From positions 21,716,501 to 21,780,500 of the forward strand of contig JAFFJZ010000009.1 in assembly GCA_018340375.1 (NCBI GenBank): a stretch of 64,000 nt of DNA. The letters run 5' to 3'. Below the pieces are notes generated by a model, which did no database searches, was not told the DNA's origin, and saw only the letters and a list, made by a program, of their open reading frames with translations. This stretch comes from Gonatopus flavifemur. Its lineage: Eukaryota; Arthropoda; Insecta; Hymenoptera; Dryinidae. The position numbers and the translations under genes were made by a program. This document shows positions 1-10,912 of this stretch, piece after piece. Position 1 is the stretch's first letter; each line of letters opens with the position of its first letter.

Positions 1-2
1 TC

Positions 3-2010
3 AATGGAAATTCATTTCTTGTGCCACATCCTTCTAAGATGAACCATTTCGAAATAAAAAATCGGATTCTTTCCAGTATACTTTTGGGAAGCAAGAGTAA
101 AAGTGTTGATGAAATCTCAGATTACATTAATACGCACTTCCACTTTGATCGTGAAAATTCAAATATCATAAAAAATAAAGTATCCCAATACTTCATCCCT
201 GCTTTTAATAGAAGATATAAAGCAGCACTGTTCAACGAAAGTGAATTTAACAAAAAAAACGAAGACTGGCTGGATTCCGACTTCACAGTATCGTTGAACA
301 GTTCAAAAGCTGGTAGGAAATCTTTGAATGATTTCAATGATGGTTCACGAGCCACTAAGTGGAGAAAGACGAGTACATTGAGAGATTTGTATTCAGTGGA
401 TGAAATCCAAGATGCTTTTTTGAGTAATTTGAGAGCTGCTGGAAAAGTGGGATTAGCAAATACTATAAATAAATTATTACTAGAGGAGGAAGACAATATG
501 AAAAATCCATCAATTCCTCATTCTCGATTAACTGCTGATGAATCTCTGAGCATGATAGAAGACGCAAAGTTGAGTAAACACGGGTATGAAACCATTCGCC
601 TACATGTAAAAGCAGTTAATGCCGACGTTTTTCCTTCATATAGAAATCTTGCTAATGCAAAAAGAAGGTGTTACCCTCCACCTTCAGCCTTGACAGTATC
701 TGAAGGTGGTGCAGAGATTGATTTCAAAAGTTTAATTGACCTGACCATTCGACGCATATCGGAGATTCCGGAAGTGATGGGATGTTTAACCGAATTGCTC
801 AGTACCACTGATAGGCATGACATTACTTTGAAATTCCAAGGCAAATGGGGGTGTGATGGGGCTTCCAATCAGAGTCAATATAAGCAGACTTTTCTGATGA
901 AACATTGTCGGATGAATCTATTTTCATGATTTCAATGGTCCCTTTGCAACTGGAAGCTCAAACCCTTGAAAGACGTCAACTGATTTGGAAAAATCCTCGC
1001 CCGTGCTCAACCAAATACTGTCGCCCGATAAAATTTGAATATGCACGTGAAAATTTGGATAAAATAAGACACGAGGTGGATATAATCCAACAGCAAATAC
1101 AACATCTTGATCTGACCATAATACAAACAGCAATGGGCCAATTTGAGGTTAAGCATGAGTTTTTCCTCACTATGATAGATGGAAAGGTATGTCAAGCTCT
1201 GACTAATACAACATCATCGTCGAACTGTGTTATATGTGGAGCAAAGCCGTCAGAGATGAACGATTTATCAAAAGTAAAACAGAAACCCGAAATCCCTGAC
1301 AACTTCAAGTATGGGCTTTCTACGTTGCATGCTTGGATACGTTTGATGGAAACTGTACTGCACATAGCATATCGATTAGATTTCTGCAAGTGGGCAGCAA
1401 GGAATAATGATGACAAGATAAAAAAAAAAGAAGCTAAGGAGAAAATTCAGAAAGCATTCAAAAATGAAATTGGGTTGCACATAGATATGCCAAGATAAGG
1501 ATCAGGTACCAGCAATGATGGAAATACCGCGAGGAGATTTTTCCAAGATCCACAACTCACATCAAAAATCACAGGAGTGAATGAGGAATTAATCCGCAGA
1601 TTTGCTGTCATTCTGAAAACCCTTGCTTGTGGCAGAGAAATTGAGACTCAGAAATTTGAAGAATATTGTGCACAAACAGCGGAGCTATATGTGCGACTTT
1701 ATCCATGGTACTATATGCCACCATCACTCCATAAAATTCTGATCCATGGTTCAAAATTATTGATTCTCATATAATACCGATCGGAGAACTGTCAGAAGAG
1801 GCTCAGGAAGCCCGAAACAAAGATTTCAAGCATTATAAAGAATTTAATACCCGGAAGATGCACAGACTTGTTACGAATGAAGATATCATTCATAAATTGC
1901 TGATTTCTTCCGATCCATTGATCAGTCATATGCGTTCTGAATGGAAACATTCTCCAATTAACTTGGATAAAGATGTGCAAGACTTATTGACCCAAAGGAG
2001 TCAACCATGA
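3..2010 (+). pseudogene. Transib-family (RAG1-like) DDE transposase, broken
   Basis: Transib transposases cut and paste DNA and share their catalytic core with vertebrate RAG1. The reading frame is open from the window edge, so the true start may lie outside; the first ATG is at 39. The first catalytic Asp is probably the D of a WGCDGAS motif (855-857). The second is the D of MIDGKV (1178-1180), followed by a CxxC zinc pair (CVICG). The Glu lies in a SEEAQEARNK segment (about 1795-1815), which resembles the RAG1 segment around its catalytic Glu. Damage: a frameshift near 890, an in-frame TAA at 1496-1498, and a second frameshift near 1750; the last frame ends at 2008-2010. About 668 codons in total, close to a full Transib. 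Family assignment is from motif recognition, not a search. Confidence 0.75.
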
Positions 2011-2159
2011 GTGATTGAGTACGGTTGGGATTACAATCAATAGAAAAGCACTGACATTATCGTTATCATTACCTTTCATTGTTTCGGAGTGATTATGGAT
2101 TATCTCATTTCAAACTTCCAACAGTGATATTGAGTGTGCCATTTGAAGTTAGACATTTT

Positions 2160-2535
2160 CGACCATGAATTCGTGATCAGGAACCCCACAAACCCTCCAG
2201 TGATGACCCTCAAGACGATTCGGTGAGTTTTTCAAATTCATGTTCGCCATATTGGATCTGCCATCCTGAATTTGATATTTTTGACCACGAATTCGTGATC
2301 AGCAACCCCAAAAACCCCCGAGTAACGGTTTTGAAGACGATTCGATGAGATTTTTTCATTTTTGTCCGCCATATTGGATCCGCCATTTTGAATTTGATAT
2401 TTTTGACCTTGGATTCGTGATCAGCGACCCCAAAAACCCCCGAGTAACGATTTTGAAGACGATTCGACGAGATTTTTTCATTTTCGTCCGCCATATTGCC
2501 TCCGCCATCTTGAAATTGATGACTTTTCCAAAATG
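2160..2535. repeat. Three tandem ~122-bp units
   Basis: The word ATTCGTGATCAG recurs at about 2168, 2289 and 2411, giving a period of 121-122 bp. Each unit also carries GACGATTCG and a GCCATATTGG / CCGCCAT pair. Diverged units with the same GCCAT and TTTGAATTT words occur in the 3' region of the transposase element at 24330-24560 and in both copies of the 7-kb duplication (about 13680-13840, 20790-20945). The array lies between the Transib remnant and the Polinton genes. Confidence 0.8.
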
Positions 2536-2620
2536 TGCTTCGATAGATTTGTTTGGCATTTAATCAGCTTCAATTTGGAAGAAAGATCATTGAAATCGGT
2601 TCATTAGTCTTGCCAGAATG

Positions 2621-3010
2621 TTATTTTGAAACACGTTTTTCTAGATTTCCCCACTGTGCGATCTTTGGGATTATGTAGGGTACCACCATCAAAAAGGTAC
2701 CAAAGGAAGACAGCACAGTGTTGACCGCAAACGGTGGAGAAAAAACTCTGTAGTTGATATTCTTTCCATTGATATTGTCTGCAATTCCTTCTGAGTCGTT
2801 TGATGATCCGTGGATCCTAAGGGGGTCTACTATAGCTACCGAAGACGGTTCCTCTTCTTCCAGGGTCGACGTCAATTGCGACTCAGTGTTTTCCTGGTTG
2901 TGTATGATCATCGGTGTTGATAATAATAGCGTACGGTTTTGTTCATGAATATGGGATTTCGTCGACGTGGTAGACACCTCCTTCTCGAAGATTTGTACGC
3001 GGAAGTACAC
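2621..3010 (-). CDS. Unrecognised 129-aa ORF inside the Polinton block
   Basis: An open frame of 129 codons on the same strand as the Polinton genes. The N-terminal two thirds are polar, with an acidic EEEEP run. The C-terminal third has a hydrophobic stretch (about residues 90-118) that could be one membrane segment. I do not recognise the family. Its position and strand suggest a small Polinton accessory protein, but it may be a chance open frame in decayed DNA. Confidence 0.3.
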   Translation of the reverse strand: MYFRVQIFEKEVSTTSTKSHIHEQNRTLLLSTPMIIHNQENTESQLTSTLEEEEPSSVAIVDPLRIHGSSNDSEGIADNINGKNINYRVFSPPFAVNTVLSSFGTFLMVVPYIIPKIAQWGNLEKRVSK

Positions 3011-3234
3011 GTAATAGTCGAAATGTATTCATATGAACGAAGAATTTCCAAAAGTCAATCGTATCCTCTCCGTCTAAGAACTACGTATCTTTGTGTTCAC
3101 TGAGGAAACGTGTCAGTTTTGAAATGTGTTTTATAGGACACGAAAGATTTTTCTGTTGTAGAAGTGTATGATGTATGCAATAGTTTTCGTCTGATGGTGA
3201 ATCTTTGTACGCTGGTGTAATTTAATCAAGATTT

Positions 3235-3552
3235 ATCACTTCTCGCGATAACACACGTTCCAAATAGTATGCTCCGTCCCTTCCTCGTACGTAAATGGAT
3301 TCCGCGACACGAGTTATTTGACGGAGTGAATCTTCACATTGATATTGCTGCAATCCCTTCATACCATTCGATTCCATGGCAATTGTTGGTGAGCCAATTG
3401 TTCGTTCCTTTCACAGTTCGAGGTAATTCATCGAATTTGCAAGGCGGTGCGATTATCCAATGTCCTTGATATAGTTTGTTCAACGAAGATATCGCAATTT
3501 CTTCCGGTATGAAACGTGCATTAGCGACCGAAAATCCCTGCACATCTATCAC
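3235..3552 (-). pseudogene. Polinton-associated DVQGF-type ORF, fragment
   Basis: Reading leftward from 3552, the frame begins with a MIDVQGF motif and contains a W-I-I-x-P-P segment and NCHGIEWYEG. After the frame breaks near 3330, a second frame carries a SIYVRG motif. I recognise this pattern from uncharacterised proteins common in insect genomes, often near mobile elements, but cannot assign a function. It follows the major-capsid pseudogene on the same strand. At least one frameshift is present. Confidence 0.4.
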
Positions 3553-3644
3553 GATAATACGTTTTTCATTGAATGTTCTCTCTCCATGATGTCTGGAACA
3601 CTACTGACGGTTTCGTTGTTGCTGTTGGAGATTTTTAAAGATCA

Positions 3645-4735
3645 TCAACTACTACAGTCAACGATTACTTGTCTGCTAGAGTCAGCTTTTGAGATATTAT
3701 CGAACTCTGCGTAAATTACGGCGCTGATAGTTTTGTCAATGGCTTTGGTGAAACCCACTTCGATTCGTACACTTTCGTGTTTTTTTAGATTCCAATGAGT
3801 GAAACAATTTGCAGGAAGATCAGGCGTGAGATCGAATGCGGAAACACAATATCCTTGAGCATGAGCTTGTCGAGAAATTGAATTCTCCTCGTTCAAAAAA
3901 TCAATTCCTGTTCCAGGGGAGAGAGTATGATATGCTTCCACGTGAAGTTTTTCATTCCCACTGAATTCAGGTTGCAATGGTACGTTTGGTATCTGTTCTC
4001 CATCCACGTAAAGAGACAAGGAGTATTAGGAGCGTAGCTTCTTGTACATGTATCTTTGGTTGAATAGTATTACTTTCCGACATGGGACAAAAAGAATTTC
4101 TCGATCTAATGAATCTTAGACGAACTTCTACACCATTCAAACGAAATTTATCTTGATTGAAAACATCGCATTGTAAGTGTCCAAGTGAATCCACAGATTT
4201 GCCTCCAGTTGTATAGTCTCGACGTGATGGTGACCCGATATTCAATCCAGTATTTGGTCCATCATCCATGTGTTGAGTTGTATCTCTATATCATAAACTA
4301 GATGTGAGATGCGAGGATTCTGCATGTGGTCCGTATGCATCTGTACGCGTATGCATTGTTCGTCGGTGATACAAGTTCCTTATTGAAAAATACATCTACT
4401 TGATTAAACATCGAATGCAGTAAATTATTAACTAGGCCAACAATGGCTGTGAATTTCCCATCTGCACTGAGAACATCGACCCTTAAACTCAGACTCAGTG
4501 AAGTGTGAGCGGGATCAAGATATTCTTCACTGTGTCCAGGTATGACAAATTCAATAGGCGAGTCATCAGTGAGAGGAGATATGGGTTTATATTGAATCCA
4601 TTGTGAATCCTCTATGTTCGTTTGTGTTGGTGGTAGAGTGAACAAATCTACTTCAAATTTCATGCACTCGTTCGAATGGCATGTAGAGAAGATATTATGA
4701 TCTCCGCGAGGGTCCAAAGATATCACTGACTTCAC
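3645..4735 (-). pseudogene. Polinton major capsid protein (hexon-like), broken
   Basis: Three consecutive minus-strand segments in three frames (4298-4735, 3967-4269, 3645-4019) form one decayed gene. Recognisable pieces are an N-terminal TQTNIEDSQW segment, a PGHSEEYLD motif, NNLLHSMFNQVDVFFN, then LGHLQCDVF, and near the end FDLTPDLP and an IYAEFDN motif. These are typical of the insect proteins annotated as F54H12.2-like, which match Polinton double-jelly-roll capsid proteins. About 360 codons remain, shorter than the family, and the middle is deleted or frameshifted. Its position next to the X-like and minor-capsid genes supports the call. Confidence 0.7.
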
Positions 4736-5304
4736 GTTTTGCAGATTTTTTCTTCTGATTCAATTAAATAATCTGTTTCATTTGAACGTATTTTTCTAAT
4801 TTTCAGTTGATCCTGACGCTTTCTTATATTCGATTTTCTTTTCAATTGAACTTCACACTTCTTCAACAATGTTTTCTGTGTAGATTTCTTACGCCTAACG
4901 GTTGAGGTTCTTCGTTTTTCCGTAGAAGGGGGACTGTATGATGCTGGAGATCCAGATCGAGACTAAGGATCTGTATCACTATTCAATCTTCCATAACCCG
5001 AACCCCTCATCCAATTTCCGACTGCATGTTGTGATTCCTCTTGAGCCCTCCTCTGTGGATTTCGACCAGTTTCTCTGAAGCGTGTCTCCAACGCAGTTTC
5101 AAACGGCGTACTATTCTCAACACCTCCGATGATATTAATTCCCGTTCGCATGGCTCCTCTACCTGGAGTCGGAGCACCGCGTATCAAGTATGGTCACACA
5201 CGACGGAATAACCCACCAAGGAAACTCCCTATACCGTGACCACGTTGATAGGACGATCCAACAAATACACGGGAAATTCCTCGTCCACCCCTTACCTGAC
5301 CCTC
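4732..5304 (-). pseudogene. Adenovirus-pX-like basic core protein of the Polinton, broken
   Basis: The frame starts in a Gly/Arg-rich stretch and contains a GIGSFLGGLFRRV segment (about 5190-5235), then an in-frame TGA, a Gly/Pro segment, and, after an in-frame TAG near 4960, a Lys/Arg-rich tail ending at 4732-4734. The short amphipathic Gly-Phe-Leu motif followed by basic sequence is typical of the Polinton/adintovirus protein likened to adenovirus core protein X. The original start codon is lost. Family assignment is from memory of the motif. Confidence 0.5.
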
Positions 5305-5312
5305 GTACTATT

Positions 5313-6260
5313 CTAGGTAAGGATTAATTTTTTCCAATAAACTCGTCTAAAGTGGAAAGTCATGGTCAACGTTCCAGTTCCAAATGGGATTGATTGACCA
5401 AGATTATCTCTTATATCTATCAACACTGTGCTGGATTCTGTATTCAACAACGGTATGTAATGCAATGTGGAAAGAGTTTTGACTTGATCACTGCCATAAA
5501 CATAATCGTGGTTATTTACTCTAACTGCACGCAACAAAGGTGCTTTCACATCACCAATAATGTATGTTCCACATAAGTCACAATGCATGAACGTTTTGTC
5601 GGGAAGATCTAGTAATAATTTAGCAGGACATTTTGCCGATGATGTTGTTTCCTTCAGGTGTATTAGATAAAGTCCCATGTTCTGAGGACGTTCTATATTA
5701 TCTTTGTTATCATATAGCTCACTCTTGTCAAATCCGAATATACGCGAACACTTATCGTCAAAGTGTATGATATGTATCTTTCTACAATTCTTACATTTCT
5801 TCTCAACTTGTGTTCTGTTACCGTTTATACATTTTATCCCCGAGTTGGTAGTAAGGAGTCGTTGCAACATGTTGTTACATTCACTCACAAGTTCTTGAAT
5901 ATCGTGGAAAACACCAGATTGTATGAATACACCAGCCGCGTACTCTATATCATGTTCATAATAACGGATTTAACCTCCATTTTTTCTTTCGTGTAAGGAT
6001 GTGCGAGGGATCTGAATTTCAGATGGTGCCACTTCCCACTGTCCTACCAAATCTATTTTTTGCAGTAACTCGGTGTTGGAGCATGCTGTGTTATTGTCAG
6101 GAAAATAATCCATATTACTATTGCTAGGTGGAACGAGATTAAATCGATCCCTTATAATGATTTCATATCCTTCACATTCGAGGTACCCGAGAATTGAACT
6201 TTGAAAGATATCAACGAAATATTGTTGATATCCTGACAAAATATTGTTTTCCATTTCCAC
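5313..6260 (-). pseudogene. Polinton minor capsid (penton-like) protein, one stop
   Basis: One frame from 6260 to 5313 (about 315 codons) is interrupted only by a TAA at 5970-5972. The first part has an LVGQWEVAPSEI motif, typical of the N-terminus of these proteins. The middle has a CKNCRK zinc-type pair. The end has VPLLN, a Ser/Thr segment, IPFGTGTLTMTFHFRR and a basic tail. The length and the terminal beta-strand pattern fit a single-jelly-roll Polinton minor capsid protein. The gene sits between integrase and the X-like gene. Function is from family knowledge; identity is motif-based. Confidence 0.55.
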
Positions 6261-6269
6261 GACCTTCAG

Positions 6270-7230
6270 TTTTCAGGATCTTGTCGATATAGAATTCTTC
6301 TGTTTCCAAATTTTTTCGCACACTCGAAAGTTCTTCCTCGTAAAAAATACCGTCAATGATTTCACCGGATAAATCTTCAATTTCGTGAACGTGTGGTGTT
6401 CTCCACTTCGGAATACGAATTACGCGGAATATATCTTCGCTCCAATCCGCTCCGTATCCCTTCTCGAAGGTAGCTCTTGTTCAACTGATACGAATGTAAT
6501 CGCCAACACCCCAAGAGAACACACATCTCCGAATACGACTAACGGAGGTACTCGAACGTCTATTGGACGTTCTTGGAGGTTTGTGTTCCCTTGGGGACTA
6601 TATTGAGGCTCATTCATTCTATTTTTTCTGAGTCGTCTCTTCATATTCACACGAGCCAAGTGCGCATTTTCCAGAGTTACAGGAATAGGTGACATTCTGA
6701 TACTCCTATGTATCGTGTGATTATAAGCGTCAACGATTTGTTGCGATACTTAATTGTAACGGTGAGTATTTTCAAAAGTAAAGTATCTCCACATACATTC
6801 TCCCAACGTGGAGTTAAATCTCTCTACCACCGCTGCTTCGACATCAGGGTTACGTGTGACTCGAAAGGACATATTTTTACGTTTCAAAAGTCCTCGTGTC
6901 GCTGAGCCAATGAACTCACTACCTTCATCAGTCTGTAGAAGAACGAGTATCCTTCCTCCAGATTTTTCGAGAATTTTCGCAAATGCCAATGCTATCGAAT
7001 TTGCGGTCTCATTCTTCAAGGGTTCAACCCAAACGAATTCACTGAGTACATCGATAGCCACTGATATGTAACAAAAACCGTCATTCTTCGTTTGAAATTC
7101 TTTGAGATCGATCAAATCTGCTCCCCAAATGTCATCTATGTTTGGACCGTCGTAGTGTAAACGTGGAAATTTGTTTCTTATAGGTTTGTATAAAGTGTCA
7201 GCATTGTAAGATTTCTCTTACTTTATATCA
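6270..7230 (-). pseudogene. Polinton retroviral-type integrase, broken
   Basis: The catalytic core is clear: an Asp in the IDVLSEFVWVEPL segment, an LQTDEGSEF motif with the second Asp, and VVERFNSTL with the Glu, giving D,D,E. Upstream (7116-7230) is the linker with a YKPIRNKFPR segment. Downstream, a TAA (about 6744-6746) interrupts the frame, then an AYNHTIHRSIR segment follows. A frameshift and another stop precede a C-terminal SH3-like region (about 6290-6500) with FEKGYGADW and IIDGIFYEEEL. The HHCC N-terminus is missing. This arrangement fits Polinton integrases rather than LTR-element integrases. Confidence 0.8.
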
Positions 7231-7240
7231 TAATAATCAA

Positions 7241-7437
7241 TCAATAAGAATGGCATTCCTTGATTTAGGAAAGGAAGAAATCGATCAACGATGTACACAT
7301 GATTATAAGGACGATTCAGATTTCGAATCTTTCGCGCCCTTTATGTTTGTTTTCACCATCTGGGAGATTAGTGAGAATAGATATGTGTATATACACATAT
7401 ACACATATAAACATATATATATATATATATATATATT
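7241..7437. repeat. TA-rich microsatellite and an unassigned short open frame
   Basis: About 7380-7437 is alternating AT with ACATAT variants. Before it, an open plus-strand frame from 7250 reads MAFLDLGKEE and runs into the microsatellite; I do not consider it a gene. Nothing else is recognisable here. Confidence 0.6.
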
Positions 7438-9163
7438 AGGGTGTGTCAAAAACAATTTGTCCTTAATTAAAGGGGCTTCAACTCTTTATTCCGACCCCAA
7501 ACTGAACTTCCTCAAACCTGAGGTCTTTAGCTTCATATTAAAAGGTCGCTCAATCGAGTTTCATGTTCCGATTTTACTGCCAGTTTGAGAAACGACCTAC
7601 TATGTGGCATTTCGAACTTTTTGGACAGCATTCGCTGCCAAGCACAATTTTGAAGATATCATGACGAACTTCAGCTTAAAATACTCGTGAGGGATCCACC
7701 TTTGATGACGATTCACCCCTTTTTTCGTGGGTAGGGTGGTTAACGTTTGTTACAAAAGGTGAATTTCATAAAACACGTGTGAAATGGAAATAATAATGAT
7801 AAAACGAAGTGAAACCGTACAAACTATCGACGAAATGTTATCTACCCGTATTTTCGCATGGAAGAGGAAACATTAGGCGAGTAAAGAGTTCTCAGTATGA
7901 TTCAGTATCAGCTAGCAACCTTTATTTAGGGGTGAGAAATGAATTTTCCCAAAAATAGGAGTTGTTTTTCTAATCCATTGAGCCCCATCGCTAAACCAGA
8001 CGGGATATGGGAAAGTTTGCGTATGAATCCATGGGATGCTGAGGGGTGTACAAATTTTCAGTAAGAAGATTTGAAAAACAATTGTTTATGAAAAAATTAT
8101 TTCAACAAATTACAGAAACAAGTATTCCACGTAGAAACTGATACCGCCATTCGATTGTCTGGGAGAAATGGTCCTGAGAACATGTATATAACATTGTCAT
8201 ATTGTACCCTGAGTTCGTTTGAGGGAAATAATAAACAATTGTTAGACATGGATTACATCCGTTCCACTCCATCGCCAAACCAGTTGGGATGTAAAACAGT
8301 TCGGATATGGATTCATGTGATGCCGGAGAGTGCCCAAGTTTGCAATGAGGAAACCTTGACAAACAATTGTTTATAAAAAAATTATCTAAACAAAATACAG
8401 AAAGAATCATTCCAAGTAAAAATTGATACCGCCATTCGATTCTACGGAGAAAATCGTCCTGAAAACATGCATAACATTATCATATTGAACCCTGTGTTTG
8501 TTTAGGAAGAATAATAAACAATTGTTAGATACGGATTACACCCGTTCCAGCCCATCGCCAAACCACCAGGGATATGAAAGAGTTTACATATGGATTCATG
8601 GGATGCTGAGGAGTGTACAGATTTGCAATAAGGAAACCTGGAGAAAAAATTGTTTATAAAAAAATTATTTGAACAAATTACAGAAAAAATTATTCTAAGT
8701 AACAACTGATAACGCCATTCGATTTCTCAGAACAATTTTTCCCGTAGAATCGAATAGCGGTATCAGTTTTTACGTGGAATAATTCTTGCTGTGATTTGTT
8801 TGAATGATTTTTTTATAAACACTCCTTTTCAAGGTTGTCTTATTGCAAATTTGTACACCCCTCAGCATCCCATGAAAGGAGGGGTAGATCACCACCAAAG
8901 GTGGATCTCTTACGAGTATTTTGAGCTCAAGTTCATCGTGATATCTTCGAAATTGTGCTTGGCAGCGAATGTTGTCCAAAAAGTCCGAAATGCCACATAG
9001 TAGGTCGTTTTTCAAACTGGCAGTAAAATCGGAATATGAAACTCGATTGAGCGACCTCTAAATATGAAGCTAGAGACCTCAGGTTTGAGGAAGTTCAGTT
9101 TGGGGTCGGAATAAAGAGTTGAAGCCCCTTTAATCAAGGACAAATTTCTTTTTGACACACCCT
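7438..9163. mobile_element. Foldback element with ~310-bp terminal inverted repeats
   Basis: The left arm (7438-7745) begins AGGGTGTGTCAAAAA. The right arm (about 8870-9163) is its reverse complement at roughly 90% identity, sharing GGGGCTTCAACTCTTTATTC and ACTCGATTGAGCGACC words. Both ends abut TA repeats, consistent with TA-targeted (Tc1/mariner-type) insertion, although the microsatellite hides the exact target duplication. The element has no transposase. Its interior holds a ~284-bp tandem repeat. Only the part right of 7903 is included in the 7-kb duplication. Confidence 0.75.
7984..8760. repeat. Tandem ~284-bp repeat inside the foldback element
   Basis: CCATCGCYAAACCA recurs at about 7984, 8268 and 8552, so there are nearly three direct units of 282-284 bp. 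Each carries AACAATTGTTTATRAAAAAATTAT and CCGCCATTCGAT words. A shorter inverted piece lies at about 8740-8880. Open frames of 67-102 codons in it are by-products of the repeat. Confidence 0.75.
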
Positions 9164-9459
9164 TATATATATATATATATATATATATAATTGAATTTAA
9201 ATAATCATCTTGTTGAAATAATTTCAGAATTAGGAATATTTTTCATTGAACTCCAATCGTTGAGTCGATACGCTTGTTTGTGTTCTACGGAAGTTCCGTT
9301 ACTTTCGTAGTTCGCACCACTACGTTCGGTTTTCGCAACCTGTGCATAGTGGCTTGGCTTGGGGAAGCGACGCCTATGTAGAGTCGAGATATGGCTGCGT
9401 CCACACAATATCAATTTCTATACATATACATACATTCATTTTTTTATGTATTGAAATAG

Positions 9460-10140
9460 GAAGATAGGTGATTTTTTCAATTTGTATATTGAAGAAATCA
9501 TGTATCTTTTTATGTATGTATAATATGAGAGTGTTCAATGTGTTATTCTAACACATTTTCGCTCTCAATACTGAATATTCATTCCCTTCTTTACAGATTT
9601 TTCCTTTTACAGGTTCGCTAGGGTGGATTTGGGGAGTATCGTCTCCAGCGCTAAGGTGTTTTCTCTGACGGAGAGGAGGGAAGGCTCCAAATTGGGGTTC
9701 TATAACTTCATCGATACTGAATATTGATTCCCTTTTCTGACAAATTTTACTTTTACAGGTTCGCTAGAAGGGATTGGAGGTGTATTGTCTCCAGCGCTGA
9801 AGTATTTTCTCGGACGGAGAGGAAGAAAGGTTCTAAGTTGAGACTCTACCACTTTGTCGAGTTTTTCAGGTAAGATATAGATACTTGAATTTATGATTTG
9901 CTTCCATTTAATAGTAAGATAAGTGATTTTTCAATCTGTATATTGAAAAATCATGTATCCTTTCATATGTCTATGATATGAGAGTGTCCAATGTGTAGTT
10001 TTAACACATTTTCACTCTCGATACTGGATATTTGTTCCTTTTTTGACAAATTTTACTTTTAGAGGTTCGCTGGAGTGGATTGAAAATGTATCGTCTCTAG
10101 CGCTAAGGTGTTTTCTGGGATGGAGAGGAAGAAAGAGGTA
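9460..10140 (+). repeat. Exon-like tandem repeat units, three copies
   Basis: Three related units contain a pyrimidine run, a TTTTACAG-type acceptor and then GGTTCGCTAG, a TCTCCAGCGCT word and GGAGAGGA. They start at about 9613, 9758 and 10062; the third has TTTTAGAG. Units 1 and 3 also share about 130 bp upstream (AACACATTTTCRCTCTC). Units 1 and 2 are open after the acceptor (FAR...IVSSA...F.. TER) and unit 2 ends at a good donor (TTCAG|GTAAGA). They look like duplicated exons of an unknown gene or the edge of a mobile element. I do not recognise the product. Copy B carries the same units at about 16720-17250. Confidence 0.5.
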
Positions 10141-10244
10141 TAATATACATGTACACATGTATTTAAAAGTTATTTATTTGCTTTTATTCATTATTGTGAT
10201 TCTAATTATTGTTTGTATTTTCCGGGATAATTGATGAAAAGGAA

Positions 10245-10912
10245 CGTGTTCGAAGACTGAATACTCCTAACTTCCATCGAGGAATATAATTCTCCTAGGT
10301 ATTGGGTCATCGTTGGAATATGAGTACCTCTTCAAGCTGTGGTGTTGGTTATCGACAAACAAGAGATAATCACCTTCTACGAGGGACCTTGAAAAGGGAA
10401 TACGCAGTTCCCTTTACTTCGTTGGAGGATACAGGTGATGGCATCACCTATTCAACTTGAAGAGTCGAAACCAATATTGTGAATTTAGTGTTTTGTGTAG
10501 TGGTGTATTGGTGAAAGTGTTTAAAGTGATTTGTCTCCTTCAATCATTCAGAGAATGGATACTTTTTCATTCCTGTAATGATTGATGTGGAATTTTGTTG
10601 ATTTTCGACTAGGTATTGGTCGATTGAGTAGATTCATCGGTTAGATAAGTCGATGAACCAGGTTGTGTATCGAGTGTTAATGTTTCCAGTGATTTGAAGT
10701 GATAGTGAGTTTAAGTGTAGTGAAAAGTTAGTTTTCGTGGTTGAGTTTATATATATGTATATGTTTTTATATGTTTTGGGATTCATTCAAGGGAGTCACA
10801 CACGTAGGTTCGAATACAAATTGGAAATATGTAGACATATGTTATGATTTATTTTAAAGAGTTGAATTTACAAATTCTCGGGGCGATCCCCGAAAATCCT
10901 CATACAAATTAT
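10245..10912. other. No gene recognised; copy A spacer with small hairpin
   Basis: AT-rich sequence with TTAGTGTTTTGTGTAGTGGTG-like words resembling a transcribed leader, but no coding pattern. A strong small hairpin (TCGGGG-CGAT-CCCCGA) lies at 10877-10892, and AATAAA on the minus strand near 10855 could end the minus-strand gene whose last exon stops at 10913. Confidence 0.4.

Larger units (their letters stand above)
2600..7240 (-). mobile_element. Decayed Polinton/Maverick element
   Basis: A run of minus-strand genes in Polinton style: integrase, minor capsid, a core-protein-X-like basic protein, major capsid, then two less certain genes. All recognised genes carry stops or frameshifts, so the copy is inactive. 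I see no protein-primed DNA polymerase B, packaging ATPase or cysteine protease in the window, so the element is partial. No terminal inverted repeats could be delimited. The left side borders the 122-bp repeats; the right side is cut near the integrase N-terminus, before a TA-rich microsatellite. Confidence 0.75.

Noticed and set aside
3..2010. A RAG1 immune gene
   Set aside because: Only the transposase core is present with stops, in a transposon-rich insect-like setting; Transib explains it better.
3269..3469. A 66-codon plus-strand frame in the Polinton
   Set aside because: It is antisense to the DVQGF-type minus-strand frame, which has the recognisable motifs.
7250..7588. A 112-codon plus-strand gene
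   Set aside because: It runs through the TA microsatellite and into the foldback arm; no domain.
8102..8705. Repeated 67-102-codon frames (also at 15209-15812)
   Set aside because: They are translations of the ~284-bp tandem repeat, identical in both duplication copies, with no domain.
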